Source: Halegenticoccus tardaugens (GTDB lineage: Archaea; Halobacteriota; Halobacteria; Halobacteriales; Haloferacaceae). Taken from it: a stretch of DNA of 64,000 bases. The stretch covers positions 620,001 to 684,000 of the forward strand of contig NZ_SDIC01000002.1 in NCBI RefSeq assembly GCF_004116405.1, in the 5' to 3' direction. Under the pieces are notes generated by a model. That model made no database searches and was not told the DNA's origin. It saw only the letters and a list, made by a program, of their open reading frames with translations. Shown here one piece after another: positions 1 through 9,386 of this stretch. The first letter of the stretch is position 1; the number at the start of each line of letters is the position of its first letter. The position numbers were made by a program, and so were the translations under genes.

Positions 1-1314
1 GCCGTTGACTGTTCTTTCAACTTCTTCGAGAGCCTCTCGGGCGGACACCTCACCGTGAAGAACACCTTCAAGTTGAGGATTGAGTGTATTCATGATTTCT
101 ACGGTGTTCGGACCCCACGAGGGGCTCCCAAGTCTTGGATCCTCTCTCATCTCGGCGATCTTTTGGTATCGTTCGTCCTCAGTATAAAGGCTGATCTCCT
201 GCAGCTGGGATTTTTTCACTGGAACGGAGACACCACTTTCCAGATACGGAACGATCCCCTCGTTGAGCATATATCTCACGAGTGCGAGAGCAGCATCCGT
301 TTGATCGGAGTTCGCAGAGATGCTGAACCCGGCTCCGGCGACTTCGTTCCCAAACTCCCCATTCGGAGGGCGGGGGGGACGGGCGACGTCCATCTTGTCA
401 TAGAGGTCCGGGTAGTCGGCGTTAATGAGAGAGAGAACGCTAGAACCTCCAGCTGTCATCGCGACCTGCCCATCGTTGATGCCGGCTTCAGCCGAATCGG
501 TTTGGATCTCGTCTAAAGTTCCGATCAGTTCATCTTCGCGGAGTTCCTCGAAGAATTCGAGTGCCTCGACTGGTTCGTTTTCGGCAACGATGCATTCGGT
601 GTTATCGTCGTTCATGAACTCTCCACCGTTTCCGTATACCCAGGCGCGCCAAATCCACGCTGGGACACTATCCGAATCTATGAAAGGATAATTGACGTCG
701 GTTTCGTCTCTGATAGCTTCAAGTGCCGGCTTGAAGTCATCCCATGTTTTCGGGAACTCGTTGACTCCAGCTTCTTCTAGTAGCTCTGCATTATAGGAGA
801 TAGCAATCGGTGAGGACGCAAACGGGAACATATACAGGCCACCATCGGAGGCTCTGTATCGATTCACGACCTCGGTTATGAATCCCTCCAGGTAACTGTC
901 GTCAAACTTCTCGCCGAGATTGAGAAGAACGTCACTATCTGCGAACGTCCCCATGTAGCTCAGGTCGACGTAGAAAACGTCTGGTTCTTCGTTGGCGCCA
1001 AACTGAGTCTGGAGCCGGTCGTGGTAATTGCTGTAGGGGACAGTCTGATAGTTCACAGAAACGTCTGAGTTCTTGTTCGTGAACCCAGTTATGCCCTCTT
1101 CGAGAGCTTTTCTTTCAGCGCCTTCACCCCAGCTAGCAAATTTTAGGGCACTATTGGTGTTCTTTCCTCCAATTTCTTTTTCTTCGACTTCATCGTCTCC
1201 ATTATTACCGTTGCCAGCGTTGCCACTGTTGCCTGTGCATCCTGCAAGTGCTCCAATGGCGAGAGCGGTCGAACTGGTAACTACACTCCGTCTGCTCACG
1301 TTACGCCGTGGCAT
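1..1314 (-). CDS. Sugar ABC transporter extracellular substrate-binding lipoprotein (C-terminus outside window)
   Basis: Partial gene running off the left edge. The protein begins MPRRNVSRRSVVTSSTALAI and continues to a lipobox (ALAGC), followed by an Asn/Gly-rich linker. That is a twin-arginine signal with lipidation, typical of haloarchaeal binding proteins anchored outside the membrane. The mature part has the extracellular solute-binding family 1 pattern (LKFASWGEGAEKKALEEGIT, then a DVFYVDLSYMGTFADSDVLL segment). It lies on the same strand as the orphan ABC ATPase at 4132-5271 and next to alpha-glucuronidase, so a glucuronate- or xylo-oligosaccharide ligand is likely but inferred. Permease genes, if present, would lie left of the window. 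Confidence 0.85.
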   Translation of the reverse strand, partial: MPRRNVSRRSVVTSSTALAIGALAGCTGNSGNAGNGNNGDDEVEEKEIGGKNTNSALKFASWGEGAERKALEEGITGFTNKNSDVSVNYQTVPYSNYHDRLQTQFGANEEPDVFYVDLSYMGTFADSDVLLNLGEKFDDSYLEGFITEVVNRYRASDGGLYMFPFASSPIAISYNAELLEEAGVNEFPKTWDDFKPALEAIRDETDVNYPFIDSDSVPAWIWRAWVYGNGGEFMNDDNTECIVAENEPVEALEFFEELREDELIGTLDEIQTDSAEAGINDGQVAMTAGGSSVLSLINADYPDLYDKMDVARPPRPPNGEFGNEVAGAGFSISANSDQTDAALALVRYMLNEGIVPYLESGVSVPVKKSQLQEISLYTEDERYQKIAEMREDPRLGSPSWGPNTVEIMNTLNPQLEGVLHGEVSAREALEEVERTVNG

Positions 1315-1339
1315 GGGAGATGCTCGGAGCGCCTTTGTA

Positions 1340-1370
1340 AATATGTTTCGGAAATGTGTCCATTAAATTA
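1340..1370 (-). promoter_or_regulatory. Candidate promoter and operator of the binding-protein gene
   Basis: Upstream of the minus-strand start at 1314 there is an AT-rich TATA-like stretch (1361-1370) and, between it and the start, an imperfect palindrome ATGTTTCGGAAATGTGT (1343-1359; arms TTTC/GGAAA). The position suits a repressor site. The regulator is unknown; the IclR protein at 6413 is one candidate. Confidence 0.3.
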
Positions 1371-1972
1371 GAGTAAAGGTGAGCGCGGTAACCCATCGGA
1401 AGACGTTTTTTCCGGAACTTGGCGCTTACCTCTCACTACCTCACAGGACCCGCCTTGAAACAAAACAATACAGCGCGCAGCCGATGCCCAAGGTCGGAAT
1501 TGCCGCGCAAAAGATCGATACGATGGTGAATCATCTACGCGATTAGTAGGGTGACAACGTTGTCAGGGCTGCCAGGAATGACGACCTCACAGAGGAAACG
1601 GATCGCCTTCGAGTGCAGAATCTGGTCTCCGACGTACTCATACGTGGCAAATCACACGATTGGATCGTTCATTGAGCACATTATCACCGCCGCTTCTCAT
1701 GAGGATCATCGGCCGCTGCGTACGGTTCAGCAATTCAAATTAGTGTAGACACTAGAGACTGCTGATTTCTGAGCTAATCTGAATCGAAATTTAACTGGAG
1801 ATGGGCTTCAGCTCAACGATGTTAGCGATGTTCGGAATTAACGGAATCGCGGGCACGGTGATCTTATTGCCTGTTCATACACAGAGTCACCGTCGTCGCT
1901 ACGAGTTGTGCGGCTCACCGTCAACTCATAGACCGAGAAAGTTTTATTCCGATTCGACGTGGTTACGCTCCA
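1371..1972. other. Intergenic region, no supported gene
   Basis: About 600 bases between the divergent binding-protein and alpha-glucuronidase genes. Short open frames (for example 1485-1547 and 1551-1748) have no recognisable family and look like decayed sequence. A TATA-like ttttatt at 1942-1948 lies 25-31 bases before the alpha-glucuronidase start and is its probable promoter. Confidence 0.5.
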
Positions 1973-4045
1973 ATGGCAGGAGCAAGTTACGACGCCTGTT
2001 GGCTTAGATACGAACCAGCTACCGAAGAACAAATCTCGTCCTATCGCCGTCTGTTTTCCCACGCCTATGTCTCCGACGGTGCACCGGAACTCGTCGCCGT
2101 TCGCGAGGAACTGCGTCACGGAATCGGTGGTGTGACCGGTCGGGAACCACACGTCTGGCACCATCCACCACAGTCTGTGGAGGCGTTTCTTACCATTGGT
2201 CTCCCCGACGAGATGCGTCCGATCTCCGAGACGGTTGACATTGCTGCCGTCCAGGGGCTTAACCCAGACGGCTACGTGATTCGTTCTGTAACGTGGGAAG
2301 GGATCGACTGCACCGTCGTAACGGCCCCGAACGATCGGGGACTTGTCTATGGGACGTTCCATCTCCTCCGGCTCCTGACGACGAGCGAGCCCGTTGACGA
2401 CCTCGACATTGTAGAAGAACCGGCGAATGAGGAGCGAATCATCAATCATTGGGATAACCCGTTTCATCGGTCGGTCGAGAGAGGGTACGCTGGTCCGTCG
2501 ATCTTCGATTGGGAGTCCTTGCCGGACCGTAGAGAGCGATACGTCGACTACGCCCGACTGCTAGCATCCGTCGGTATTAATGGCATCTCCGTCAACAACG
2601 TCAATACGAAAATCTCAGCGCGTGAAGGAGCAAACGAGGCGGTCTCGCAGTGGGCAGGCTGGCAGCTCCTTGAATCTGCAAACCTCGAGAAGGTTGCGGC
2701 ACTGGCATCGGTCTTCCGCCGATACGGCATCCGAACTTACCTGTCGGTCAACTACGCAGCGCCGATGCTTGTCGGTGACCTTGAGACAGCAGATCCCCTC
2801 AACTCAGCGGTCGAACAATGGTGGGCAACGAAAGCCGACGAGATTTATGACCTGATTCCAGACTTTGGGGGGTTCGTCATGAAAGCCGATTCTGAAGGAC
2901 AGACTGGCCCCTATGACTATGGGCGTGACCACGCAGAAGGGGCGAACGTCATCGCGCGAGCCCTTGCGCCGCATGATGGACGCGTTTGGTGGCGTGCGTT
3001 CGTCTACTCCGACCATAACGACCGTGCCGTCCAAGCATATGATACGTTCGAACCATTAGACGGTACGTTTGAGGATAACGTGACGGTCCAGGTAAAGAAC
3101 GGACCCATCGACTTTCAGCCGCGTGAACCCATCTCAACGTTGTTTGGTACCATGCCGGAGACCACCCTCAGCTGCGAACTCCAGATCACGCAGGAGTACA
3201 CCGGACAAGGTGTCCACACCAGCTTTCTCGTCCCCCAATGGAAGGAAGTTCTCGAATTCGACACCTACGCTGACGGTGAGGGGACGCCAGTCAAGGACGT
3301 TCTGAGAAGCGAACCTGGCCAGGGCATCGTCGGCGTTGGTCTCGTCGGGGAGGACCCGAACTGGACCGGCCACTACCTCGCCCAGGCGAATCTCTATGGG
3401 TTCGGCCGCTTAGCCTGGGACCCTGACCTCATGGCAGAGACTATCGTCGACGAGTGGATCCGTGGGACCTTCGGCCATGACCCGAACGTCGTCAAGACGC
3501 TTTCTTGGATTCTGCTTGATTCCTGGGGCGCCTCGATTGACTATCACACTGGCGGACTGGGCCTGATGCACCTGATGTACAACGGGAGTGCGGCACTCGA
3601 GAATCACTATGACCCCGCTCCTGAGGAGTGGCCAGTGTACCACGGAGCAAGTGCAGAGGAGATTGGGATCGACCGGACGTCGACAGGAAGCGGGTACGTT
3701 GAGCAGTATCGCGAACCGATTGCCGAGCGGTACGAGTCGGTCAAGACATGTCCCGAAGAACTCTTGCTATTCTTCCACCGCCTCCCTTGGGACCACGAGT
3801 TAGCCGATGGGACGACCGTAGTCCAACGCCTCTATGACAACTGCCACGCCGGTGTGGAAGCCGTCCGATCGTACCGTGATGCGTGGAAGTCACTTGAGGG
3901 GAATGTTGATGATCACAGACACCGTCATATTGCTGAACGTTTTGACGAGCAGGTCGTCCAGGCCGCCAAGTGGTGCAACGTTCTCTGCCAGTTCTTCTAT
4001 GACCACTCGGACATTCCCGACAAACGCGAACGCCTCGAGAACTGA
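1973..4045 (+). CDS. aguA: Alpha-glucuronidase, GH67
   Basis: 690 residues, the usual length for GH67. These enzymes release (4-O-methyl-)D-glucuronic acid from the ends of glucuronoxylo-oligosaccharides. The family signature INHWDN (residues 157-162) leads into SVERGYAG (167-174). The catalytic residues expected from bacterial GH67 structures are visible: Glu308 in KADSEGQ (general acid), and Asp380 in NGPIDFQ with Glu408 in QITQEYTG (the base pair). There is no signal peptide, so it acts in the cytoplasm on imported oligosaccharides, consistent with the neighbouring ABC components. A TATA-like box about 28 bases upstream implies a leaderless transcript. Together with uxaC, uxuA and the SDR it forms a glucuronate pathway. 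Confidence 0.95.
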   Translation: MAGASYDACWLRYEPATEEQISSYRRLFSHAYVSDGAPELVAVREELRHGIGGVTGREPHVWHHPPQSVEAFLTIGLPDEMRPISETVDIAAVQGLNPDGYVIRSVTWEGIDCTVVTAPNDRGLVYGTFHLLRLLTTSEPVDDLDIVEEPANEERIINHWDNPFHRSVERGYAGPSIFDWESLPDRRERYVDYARLLASVGINGISVNNVNTKISAREGANEAVSQWAGWQLLESANLEKVAALASVFRRYGIRTYLSVNYAAPMLVGDLETADPLNSAVEQWWATKADEIYDLIPDFGGFVMKADSEGQTGPYDYGRDHAEGANVIARALAPHDGRVWWRAFVYSDHNDRAVQAYDTFEPLDGTFEDNVTVQVKNGPIDFQPREPISTLFGTMPETTLSCELQITQEYTGQGVHTSFLVPQWKEVLEFDTYADGEGTPVKDVLRSEPGQGIVGVGLVGEDPNWTGHYLAQANLYGFGRLAWDPDLMAETIVDEWIRGTFGHDPNVVKTLSWILLDSWGASIDYHTGGLGLMHLMYNGSAALENHYDPAPEEWPVYHGASAEEIGIDRTSTGSGYVEQYREPIAERYESVKTCPEELLLFFHRLPWDHELADGTTVVQRLYDNCHAGVEAVRSYRDAWKSLEGNVDDHRHRHIAERFDEQVVQAAKWCNVLCQFFYDHSDIPDKRERLEN

Positions 4046-4131
4046 TCCATCTATGATTATCCATTCGACTACCACATCGACACCATCGGCCAGAAAGCAG
4101 TCACATCGTTTTCGCGAAAGGGCGAAGCACG

Positions 4132-5271
4132 CTACGACGACGAATGGGAGGTAGGGGGTTCGCTTTCAGCGGGCAACGCATTTTTTAGCGCATTGCCCGT
4201 GGTTCCGTCAAAGATGTGCACGGATTCCTCTGGGAAGGTGATGGCTAACTGTTCGCCCTCGCTAATAGGCGTTCCACTGGATACGCTTGCCGTATAAACG
4301 ACGTCGTCGAGATCGAAGTAGACGTACTTAATGTCACCTAGCGGCTCAACCACATTGACGCGCATTTCGATGCTTCGGGGATCGGATGCATCTGCGATCT
4401 CAATGTCTTCTGGTCTGATCCCAAGTACGAGATGGTTACCGTTCGAGGCGCCAAGTTGGTCCATCGTCTTAGTAGACAGTGAGTACACAAACGATTCGTT
4501 CCGGAGTTTGTCCCCCTGGAGTTCCACATCAAAAAAGTTCATCGCGGGTGACCCAATGAAGCTGGCGACAAACTGGTTATCCGGCGAGTAATAACATTCG
4601 AGTGGTGTGCCGATCTGCTGGAGTTCACCGCCATCAAGGATGGCTATACGGTCGCCCATCGTCATCGCTTCCGTCTGGTCGTGCGTGACGTATATTGTGG
4701 TCACGTTCAAGCGTTGTTGGAGTTCCTGCAGTTCCGTGCGCATCGTAGTCCGTAGTTTGGCATCGAGGTTGGAGAGTGGTTCGTCCATGAGGAAGACCGC
4801 GGGTTCGCGCACGATTGCTCTCCCGAGCGCGACGCGTTGCTGTTGTCCACCGGACAGTTCGCTCGGTGTCGATTTGAGAAGTGTTTCAATTCCCATCATC
4901 GTGGCGGCTTCTTCGACTCGTTTTTCAATCTCTTCGTCCGAGAGATCTGTCGACATCTTCAGCCCAAACGACATGTTCTCTCGAGCGGTCATATGCGGAT
5001 ACAGCGCATAGTTCTGAAAGACCATTGAGATATCCCGGTCTTTCGGTTTCTGGTCCGTTATCGATTCACCGTTGAGAGTGATCTCACCGTCGGTCACGGT
5101 CTCCAAGCCAGCGACGCACCGCAGGGTCGTCGATTTCCCGCAGCCGGACGGTCCGACGAGTACGAGAAATTCACCGTCACGTACCGTGATGTTCAGATCG
5201 TCGACTGCGATTAATTTCCCATCATCACTGTCGAAAACCTTCGATAGCTCACTAAGCACTAACTCGCCCAT
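4132..5271 (-). CDS. Sugar ABC transporter ATP-binding protein (MalK/UgpC/MsmX type)
   Basis: 379 residues. Walker A GPSGCGKST, Q-loop [12 protein letters not shown], signature LSGGQQQR, Walker [17 protein letters not shown] and switch His in VTHDQTEAM are all present. A C-terminal TOBE/OB-like domain follows (IGSPAMNFF, then LGIRPEDIEI), typical of carbohydrate importer ATPases. It probably powers the importer whose binding protein is at the left window edge. It is separated from that gene by the oppositely oriented alpha-glucuronidase, and it converges on that gene with an 86-base gap. Confidence 0.93.
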   Translation of the reverse strand: MGELVLSELSKVFDSDDGKLIAVDDLNITVRDGEFLVLVGPSGCGKSTTLRCVAGLETVTDGEITLNGESITDQKPKDRDISMVFQNYALYPHMTARENMSFGLKMSTDLSDEEIEKRVEEAATMMGIETLLKSTPSELSGGQQQRVALGRAIVREPAVFLMDEPLSNLDAKLRTTMRTELQELQQRLNVTTIYVTHDQTEAMTMGDRIAILDGGELQQIGTPLECYYSPDNQFVASFIGSPAMNFFDVELQGDKLRNESFVYSLSTKTMDQLGASNGNHLVLGIRPEDIEIADASDPRSIEMRVNVVEPLGDIKYVYFDLDDVVYTASVSSGTPISEGEQLAITFPEESVHIFDGTTGNALKNALPAESEPPTSHSSS

Positions 5272-6412
5272 ATAGAGATACCACCGTAATGCGTCCTCAA
5301 GAAGGTTTCTCTACCAAAATGACATTCATTTAGATTAATCACGACGATACGAATGCAGCACTCCCTTGTCCACATAAACGTCTAGGATGCGCACCTCTCC
5401 ACTCGTCAGATGTTCGAGGGTGCTGCACCTAGTCGATAGCCCCAAACGGCTAACTCACCACCATTGTGTAACCGCCTTCGGTGGGCGGAACTTCGATCTG
5501 CTTTTCTTCTGTATGGCATTAGACCGCGTCAACGTTGACGGCTCGCTTATCTTTGCGGGCTCGTAGATAGTGGCTATCGATTGCATGTCAAGGGAATCGT
5601 GCCCCGACGTCGCCGTCGGCGTTCGATCCGTGAGAAAACAGTCCGTGAATAGTCGAATTCCTGTTCCATTTTGTTGACCCAGGAGACGTCGACTTTTAAG
5701 CCTCAAGGCGATCTGGTCATCAGCGTTTGTCATTGCCTCGTTGAGTTCTTGAAACCAATTTCCAAAACGGATGTTCTGTGGGACGCTCACGTAATGCTCA
5801 TCATAAAGACGCACCTCCCCATCGGAGAAGAATGCGCCAGGTTCTGAATAGGTTTCATCGGCAACTTGCGGCTGCCCGCACTGAGGTAGGTGATTTCAAC
5901 GTCGATTGAGAGTACAGTAATGATCAAACCGATTTGGTGACCTCGAGCGTGCTACCATAGTATGCCGGCTTAGATACACGCCTACACCAACAATTTCTGG
6001 ATCTCATCCTTGATCCAAGAATATAGGATTTATATCCGATTATATAGTAAAACCAACGGTTAAAACTGGAAAATACACGAGAACTATTCTCATCATCCAG
6101 TATAGTTACAAACCTACGGTTGTAACGGTGGGAATTGGTTCCAATATTGGAGGATCAGTTGTCGCTACGAGGCTGTTGTCTGCGATTGACCACTGTGAAT
6201 GGAACCAGTTAGTCATCAAACGTTACGACGTTGATCGTCGGTTTGCTTTAACGAGATCCATGATTCGTTCTGTGTGATGGCGCGCAGCAATGGTGAACCG
6301 GTGTTCAGCTATTATTGAGGGATTCATACAAGAGGTCCCTATCCAATATAATCGGAGAAACATATCGGAAGGCGAAAAAAATATTCAAGATAGTTGGGAA
6401 CAGATCCGAAGT
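5272..6412. other. Intergenic region with a decayed gene
   Basis: No intact gene. The stretch 5455-5814 on the minus strand is open (119 codons), and the same frame extends upstream without a start codon (EPGAFFSDGEVRLYDEHYVS continues to about 5880). It ends abruptly, so it looks like the remnant of a longer protein that I cannot identify. The part from 5990 to 6412 is AT-rich and carries the control region of the IclR gene. An alternative upstream start of the IclR frame lies at 6290. Confidence 0.4.
6052..6121. promoter_or_regulatory. Paired AACC-N3-GGTT inverted repeats upstream of iclR
   Basis: aaccaacggtt at 6052-6062 and aacctacggtt at 6111-6121 have the same half-sites (AACC/GGTT) around a 3-base centre, with starts 59 bases apart. 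They lie upstream of the IclR gene in an AT-rich stretch. They look like operator sites, possibly autoregulatory. This rests on sequence symmetry alone. Confidence 0.4.
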
Positions 6413-7186
6413 ATGGTATCTACCGACAAACGGAGTTCGAGCCGACGGATCAAATCACTTGAACGCGGATTAGAGATTGTTGACTGCCTCCGCGAGGCCG
6501 GGGAACTCACTGTCTCGGATTTAGCGGCACAAAAGGACATGCCAACTAGCACCGCCCACATTTATTTGAAAACGCTTTCCGATCTCGGATATGTCCTCCA
6601 GGACGGTTCATCGTACCGGCTCGGGCTCAAATTCCTCCAGCACGGCGGGCAGGTTCGCCAGCAAACAAAGCTTTACCAGATTGCTCGAGTTGAGATTGAC
6701 ACCCTCGCGGAGGTAACTGGAGAAGTGTCCGCTCTCGGCGTTTCAGAGAATGGGAAACGAGTTCTGCTGTATAAATCTGAAGGGTCGGAAGCTGTCTACG
6801 ATAATCCACCGATCGGAGAGTATACGCACATGCATTGGACGGCACTCGGGAAGGCTATTCTCGCTCACTTACCCCGAGACGAGATTGACCGGATTATCGA
6901 CCGTCACGGACTCCCGTTAGGAACCCAACAGACAATCGACGACAGGGAGGAACTCCATGAGGAGCTCTCGGTCACGGTTGAGCGGGGATACGCAATTGAG
7001 GACGAAGAGCGATGGACCGGAATTCGTTCAGTTGCCGTCCCGCTGTTGGATGGGACGGACGTCGTTGGATCTATCTCAGTCTCTGGACCGAAACGGAGAT
7101 TCGAGCGTGAGTGGATCGAGACTGAACTTCTCGAGCATCTCACTCGATCGAAAAACGTCATCGACGTTCGGCTGGCCCATCAGTAA
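6413..7186 (+). CDS. IclR family transcriptional regulator
   Basis: 257 residues from the start at 6413 (MVSTDKRSSSRRIKSLERGL), preferred over an in-frame ATG at 6290 because family members begin just before the winged helix. The N-terminal wHTH includes LTVSDLAAQKDMPTSTAHIY. The C-terminal effector domain has the typical HWTALGKAILAHLP, a RHGLP motif and a late AVPLLDGTDVVGSISVSGP stretch. It is followed 37 bases later by the SDR gene on the same strand and probably controls the glucuronate cluster. The paired AACC-N3-GGTT repeats upstream may be its sites. Confidence 0.92.
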   Translation: MVSTDKRSSSRRIKSLERGLEIVDCLREAGELTVSDLAAQKDMPTSTAHIYLKTLSDLGYVLQDGSSYRLGLKFLQHGGQVRQQTKLYQIARVEIDTLAEVTGEVSALGVSENGKRVLLYKSEGSEAVYDNPPIGEYTHMHWTALGKAILAHLPRDEIDRIIDRHGLPLGTQQTIDDREELHEELSVTVERGYAIEDEERWTGIRSVAVPLLDGTDVVGSISVSGPKRRFEREWIETELLEHLTRSKNVIDVRLAHQ

Positions 7187-7223
7187 GCACAAGAGTTTTC
7201 TTCAGATGTACTGACGAATAGTT

Positions 7224-7994
7224 ATGAACGGAGAACAATACGGGAAGGTCACCGTGAACGGACGAACCGCGGTTATCATCGGCGGTACAAGTGGCATTGG
7301 CTGGGGAATCGCACGCGCGTTTGCCGAGGACGGCGCCGACGTAATCGCGACAAGCCGAAACGACGCGAAAGTCGCAGACGCGACCGAGAAGCTTCGTTCC
7401 CTCGGGGCAACAACGCGAGCAGTTGCTTGCGACGTCCGCGATTCGACGTCGATCGAACGGCTATACGAGCAAGCGGCCGACGTCCTCGGCAACATCGACG
7501 TTCTCGTCAACTCTGCGGGTTCCGTCGCCAGGGCGTCAGTCACCGAGATGACTGACGAACAGTGGGAGCGCGACATCGACGTCTGTCTGACTGGCGTATT
7601 TCGCGCGTGTCGGATCTTCGGCCGGAGGATGGACAGTGGGAGCATCATCAATATCTCGTCGATGTCAGCGGGACAGGCCCGGGAACGGCGAGCAGCATAC
7701 TGTGCGGCTAAAAGCGGAGTCAATGGACTGACGCGTGCCGCCGCCGCTGATCTCGCGCCTGATATTCGTGTCAATGCGATCTCTCCCGGATTCGTTAAGA
7801 CGCCCCTCTCCGGTGACGCTTTTGACGAGGGGACCAAAACGCGTACGGCAATCGACGAACGAACACCGATGAGCCGTGTGGCGACGCCAGAGGAGATTGC
7901 CGGCGCGGCGGTCTACCTCGCAAGTGAGGCATCTTCGTTTACCACTGGCGAGGAAGTAATTGTAGACGGCGGATACAGTGACAGCGCTTTCTGA
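7224..7994 (+). CDS. SDR family oxidoreductase, candidate D-fructuronate reductase
   Basis: 256 residues of the classical short-chain dehydrogenase fold: cofactor loop GGTSGIG, NSAG (the NNAG position), active-site Ser in ISSMSAG, YCAAK with catalytic Tyr and Lys, and a C-terminal EVIVDGGYSDSAF. The step between UxaC (glucuronate to fructuronate) and UxuA (mannonate to KDG) needs a fructuronate reductase. No UxuB-type enzyme is present here and this SDR sits between the two genes, so that role is the simplest inference. Substrate specificity cannot be read from the sequence. It is probably cotranscribed with the upstream iclR. Confidence 0.88.
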   Translation: MNGEQYGKVTVNGRTAVIIGGTSGIGWGIARAFAEDGADVIATSRNDAKVADATEKLRSLGATTRAVACDVRDSTSIERLYEQAADVLGNIDVLVNSAGSVARASVTEMTDEQWERDIDVCLTGVFRACRIFGRRMDSGSIINISSMSAGQARERRAAYCAAKSGVNGLTRAAAADLAPDIRVNAISPGFVKTPLSGDAFDEGTKTRTAIDERTPMSRVATPEEIAGAAVYLASEASSFTTGEEVIVDGGYSDSAF

Positions 7995-8090
7995 CGCCTG
8001 AAACTTCACCAAGAAAACACGGTTTGCAGGCATTTACTTTCAATTCTCAACGAGTACGCTTATAACGTCACGTCACCGTGTTCAAAGTAC

Positions 8091-9131
8091 ATGTCCGAGC
8101 AGGTAAGCGAAAAAAGTGCTAAGAGTTTGGAATTTGACGATCTTCCAATTCGCGTCGGCCTCGGCCAATTTATGCAGCCGACCTCTGAACGGCTCACATT
8201 TATTAAGCAACTCGCTGTCGACGACATCCTCCTGAATATGTATTCCACTCCCCTACTTACTAACGATGAAATACCGCTGACAGGAGACGAGGAGTGGGAC
8301 GTTCAAGAACTCGTTCAACTCCGAAACCGGGTTGAGAATGCTGGATTACGGTTGAACGTGATCGAAAACATCCCGATCAAGTTTTACGACGAAGTAATGC
8401 TCGGTGGACCGAATCAGGAAAAGCAACTCGAACATGTCAAGAACACGATTAGGAATCTGGGTCGTGCTGGCATTCCGATTCTCGGTTATCATTGGTCGCC
8501 AAGTGGCGTCTGGCGGACGTCGACCTCGGATCCGGTTCGAGGCGGCGCTATCGCCACTTCGTTCAATGCCACGCAGGTGGGCGACGTTCCTCTAACGTTT
8601 GATCGCACCTATACAGAAGAGGAACTGTGGGAGAACTACGAGTACTTTGTTCGTGAAGTCGTTCCGGTCGCCGAAGCGGCGGGCGTGACACTCGCGTTGC
8701 ACCCAAATGACCCACCGGTAGAAGAACTCGGGGGGGTTCCATTCCTCTTCCGGAACTTCGAGAATTTTAAACGTGCAATGGACATTATGCCGAGTGACAA
8801 CCACGGACTCGACCTCTGTCTAGGAACGTGGTCGGAAATGGGAGAGAACATCTTTGAAGTCATCGACTACTTCGGCAATCGTGATGAGATTATCTACGTT
8901 CACTTTCGAGACGTCGAAGGAACGATCCCATCGTTCACCGAGACGTTCCTCGACGAGGGCAATTATGACGAGTATGCGGTCCTTCAAGCGCTTATAGACG
9001 TCGGCTTCTCTGGTCTGATGATTCCGGATCACGTCCCCACACTTGAGGGAGACGGGGACTGGAAACACCGTGGCCGAGCCTATACAGTCGGATATATAAA
9101 GGGCATGCTCCGTAGTTTAGCCAATTCCTGA
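8091..9131 (+). CDS. uxuA: Mannonate dehydratase
   Basis: 346 residues. It dehydrates D-mannonate to 2-keto-3-deoxy-D-gluconate. Family motifs of the TIM-barrel, metal-dependent UxuA are present: GYHWSPSGVWRTS near residue 130, LALHPNDPP near 205, GLDLCLGT, VHFRDVEG and PDHVPTLEGD near the C-terminus. These include the His/Cys/Asp residues that bind the metal. A TATA-like cttataac at 8059-8066 lies about 28 bases before ATG, so the gene is probably transcribed on its own and leaderless. The next step, KDG kinase and aldolase, is not in the window. Confidence 0.95.
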   Translation: MSEQVSEKSAKSLEFDDLPIRVGLGQFMQPTSERLTFIKQLAVDDILLNMYSTPLLTNDEIPLTGDEEWDVQELVQLRNRVENAGLRLNVIENIPIKFYDEVMLGGPNQEKQLEHVKNTIRNLGRAGIPILGYHWSPSGVWRTSTSDPVRGGAIATSFNATQVGDVPLTFDRTYTEEELWENYEYFVREVVPVAEAAGVTLALHPNDPPVEELGGVPFLFRNFENFKRAMDIMPSDNHGLDLCLGTWSEMGENIFEVIDYFGNRDEIIYVHFRDVEGTIPSFTETFLDEGNYDEYAVLQALIDVGFSGLMIPDHVPTLEGDGDWKHRGRAYTVGYIKGMLRSLANS

Positions 9132-9386
9132 GGCAGCAAAGGACGACGAACCGGTCAGCCATGGGTGAAAGCATAGGTCGGGAACATCTCAGCACAGAGG
9201 CGTCAACCAATCGGATCGTCGTTCCGTATATTCAAGCATATTCAACGTTACTCTCCAGGTCAGCCAGATTCATCCTTCACGATCATATTTCCGTGACAGC
9301 GGCCCAGAGAATGGGAATCCAGATTGCGTTTCTCTTGACGGAACGCCGCAACCACCATCGAGGAGTTTGTGCATCCTTCGAACGGT

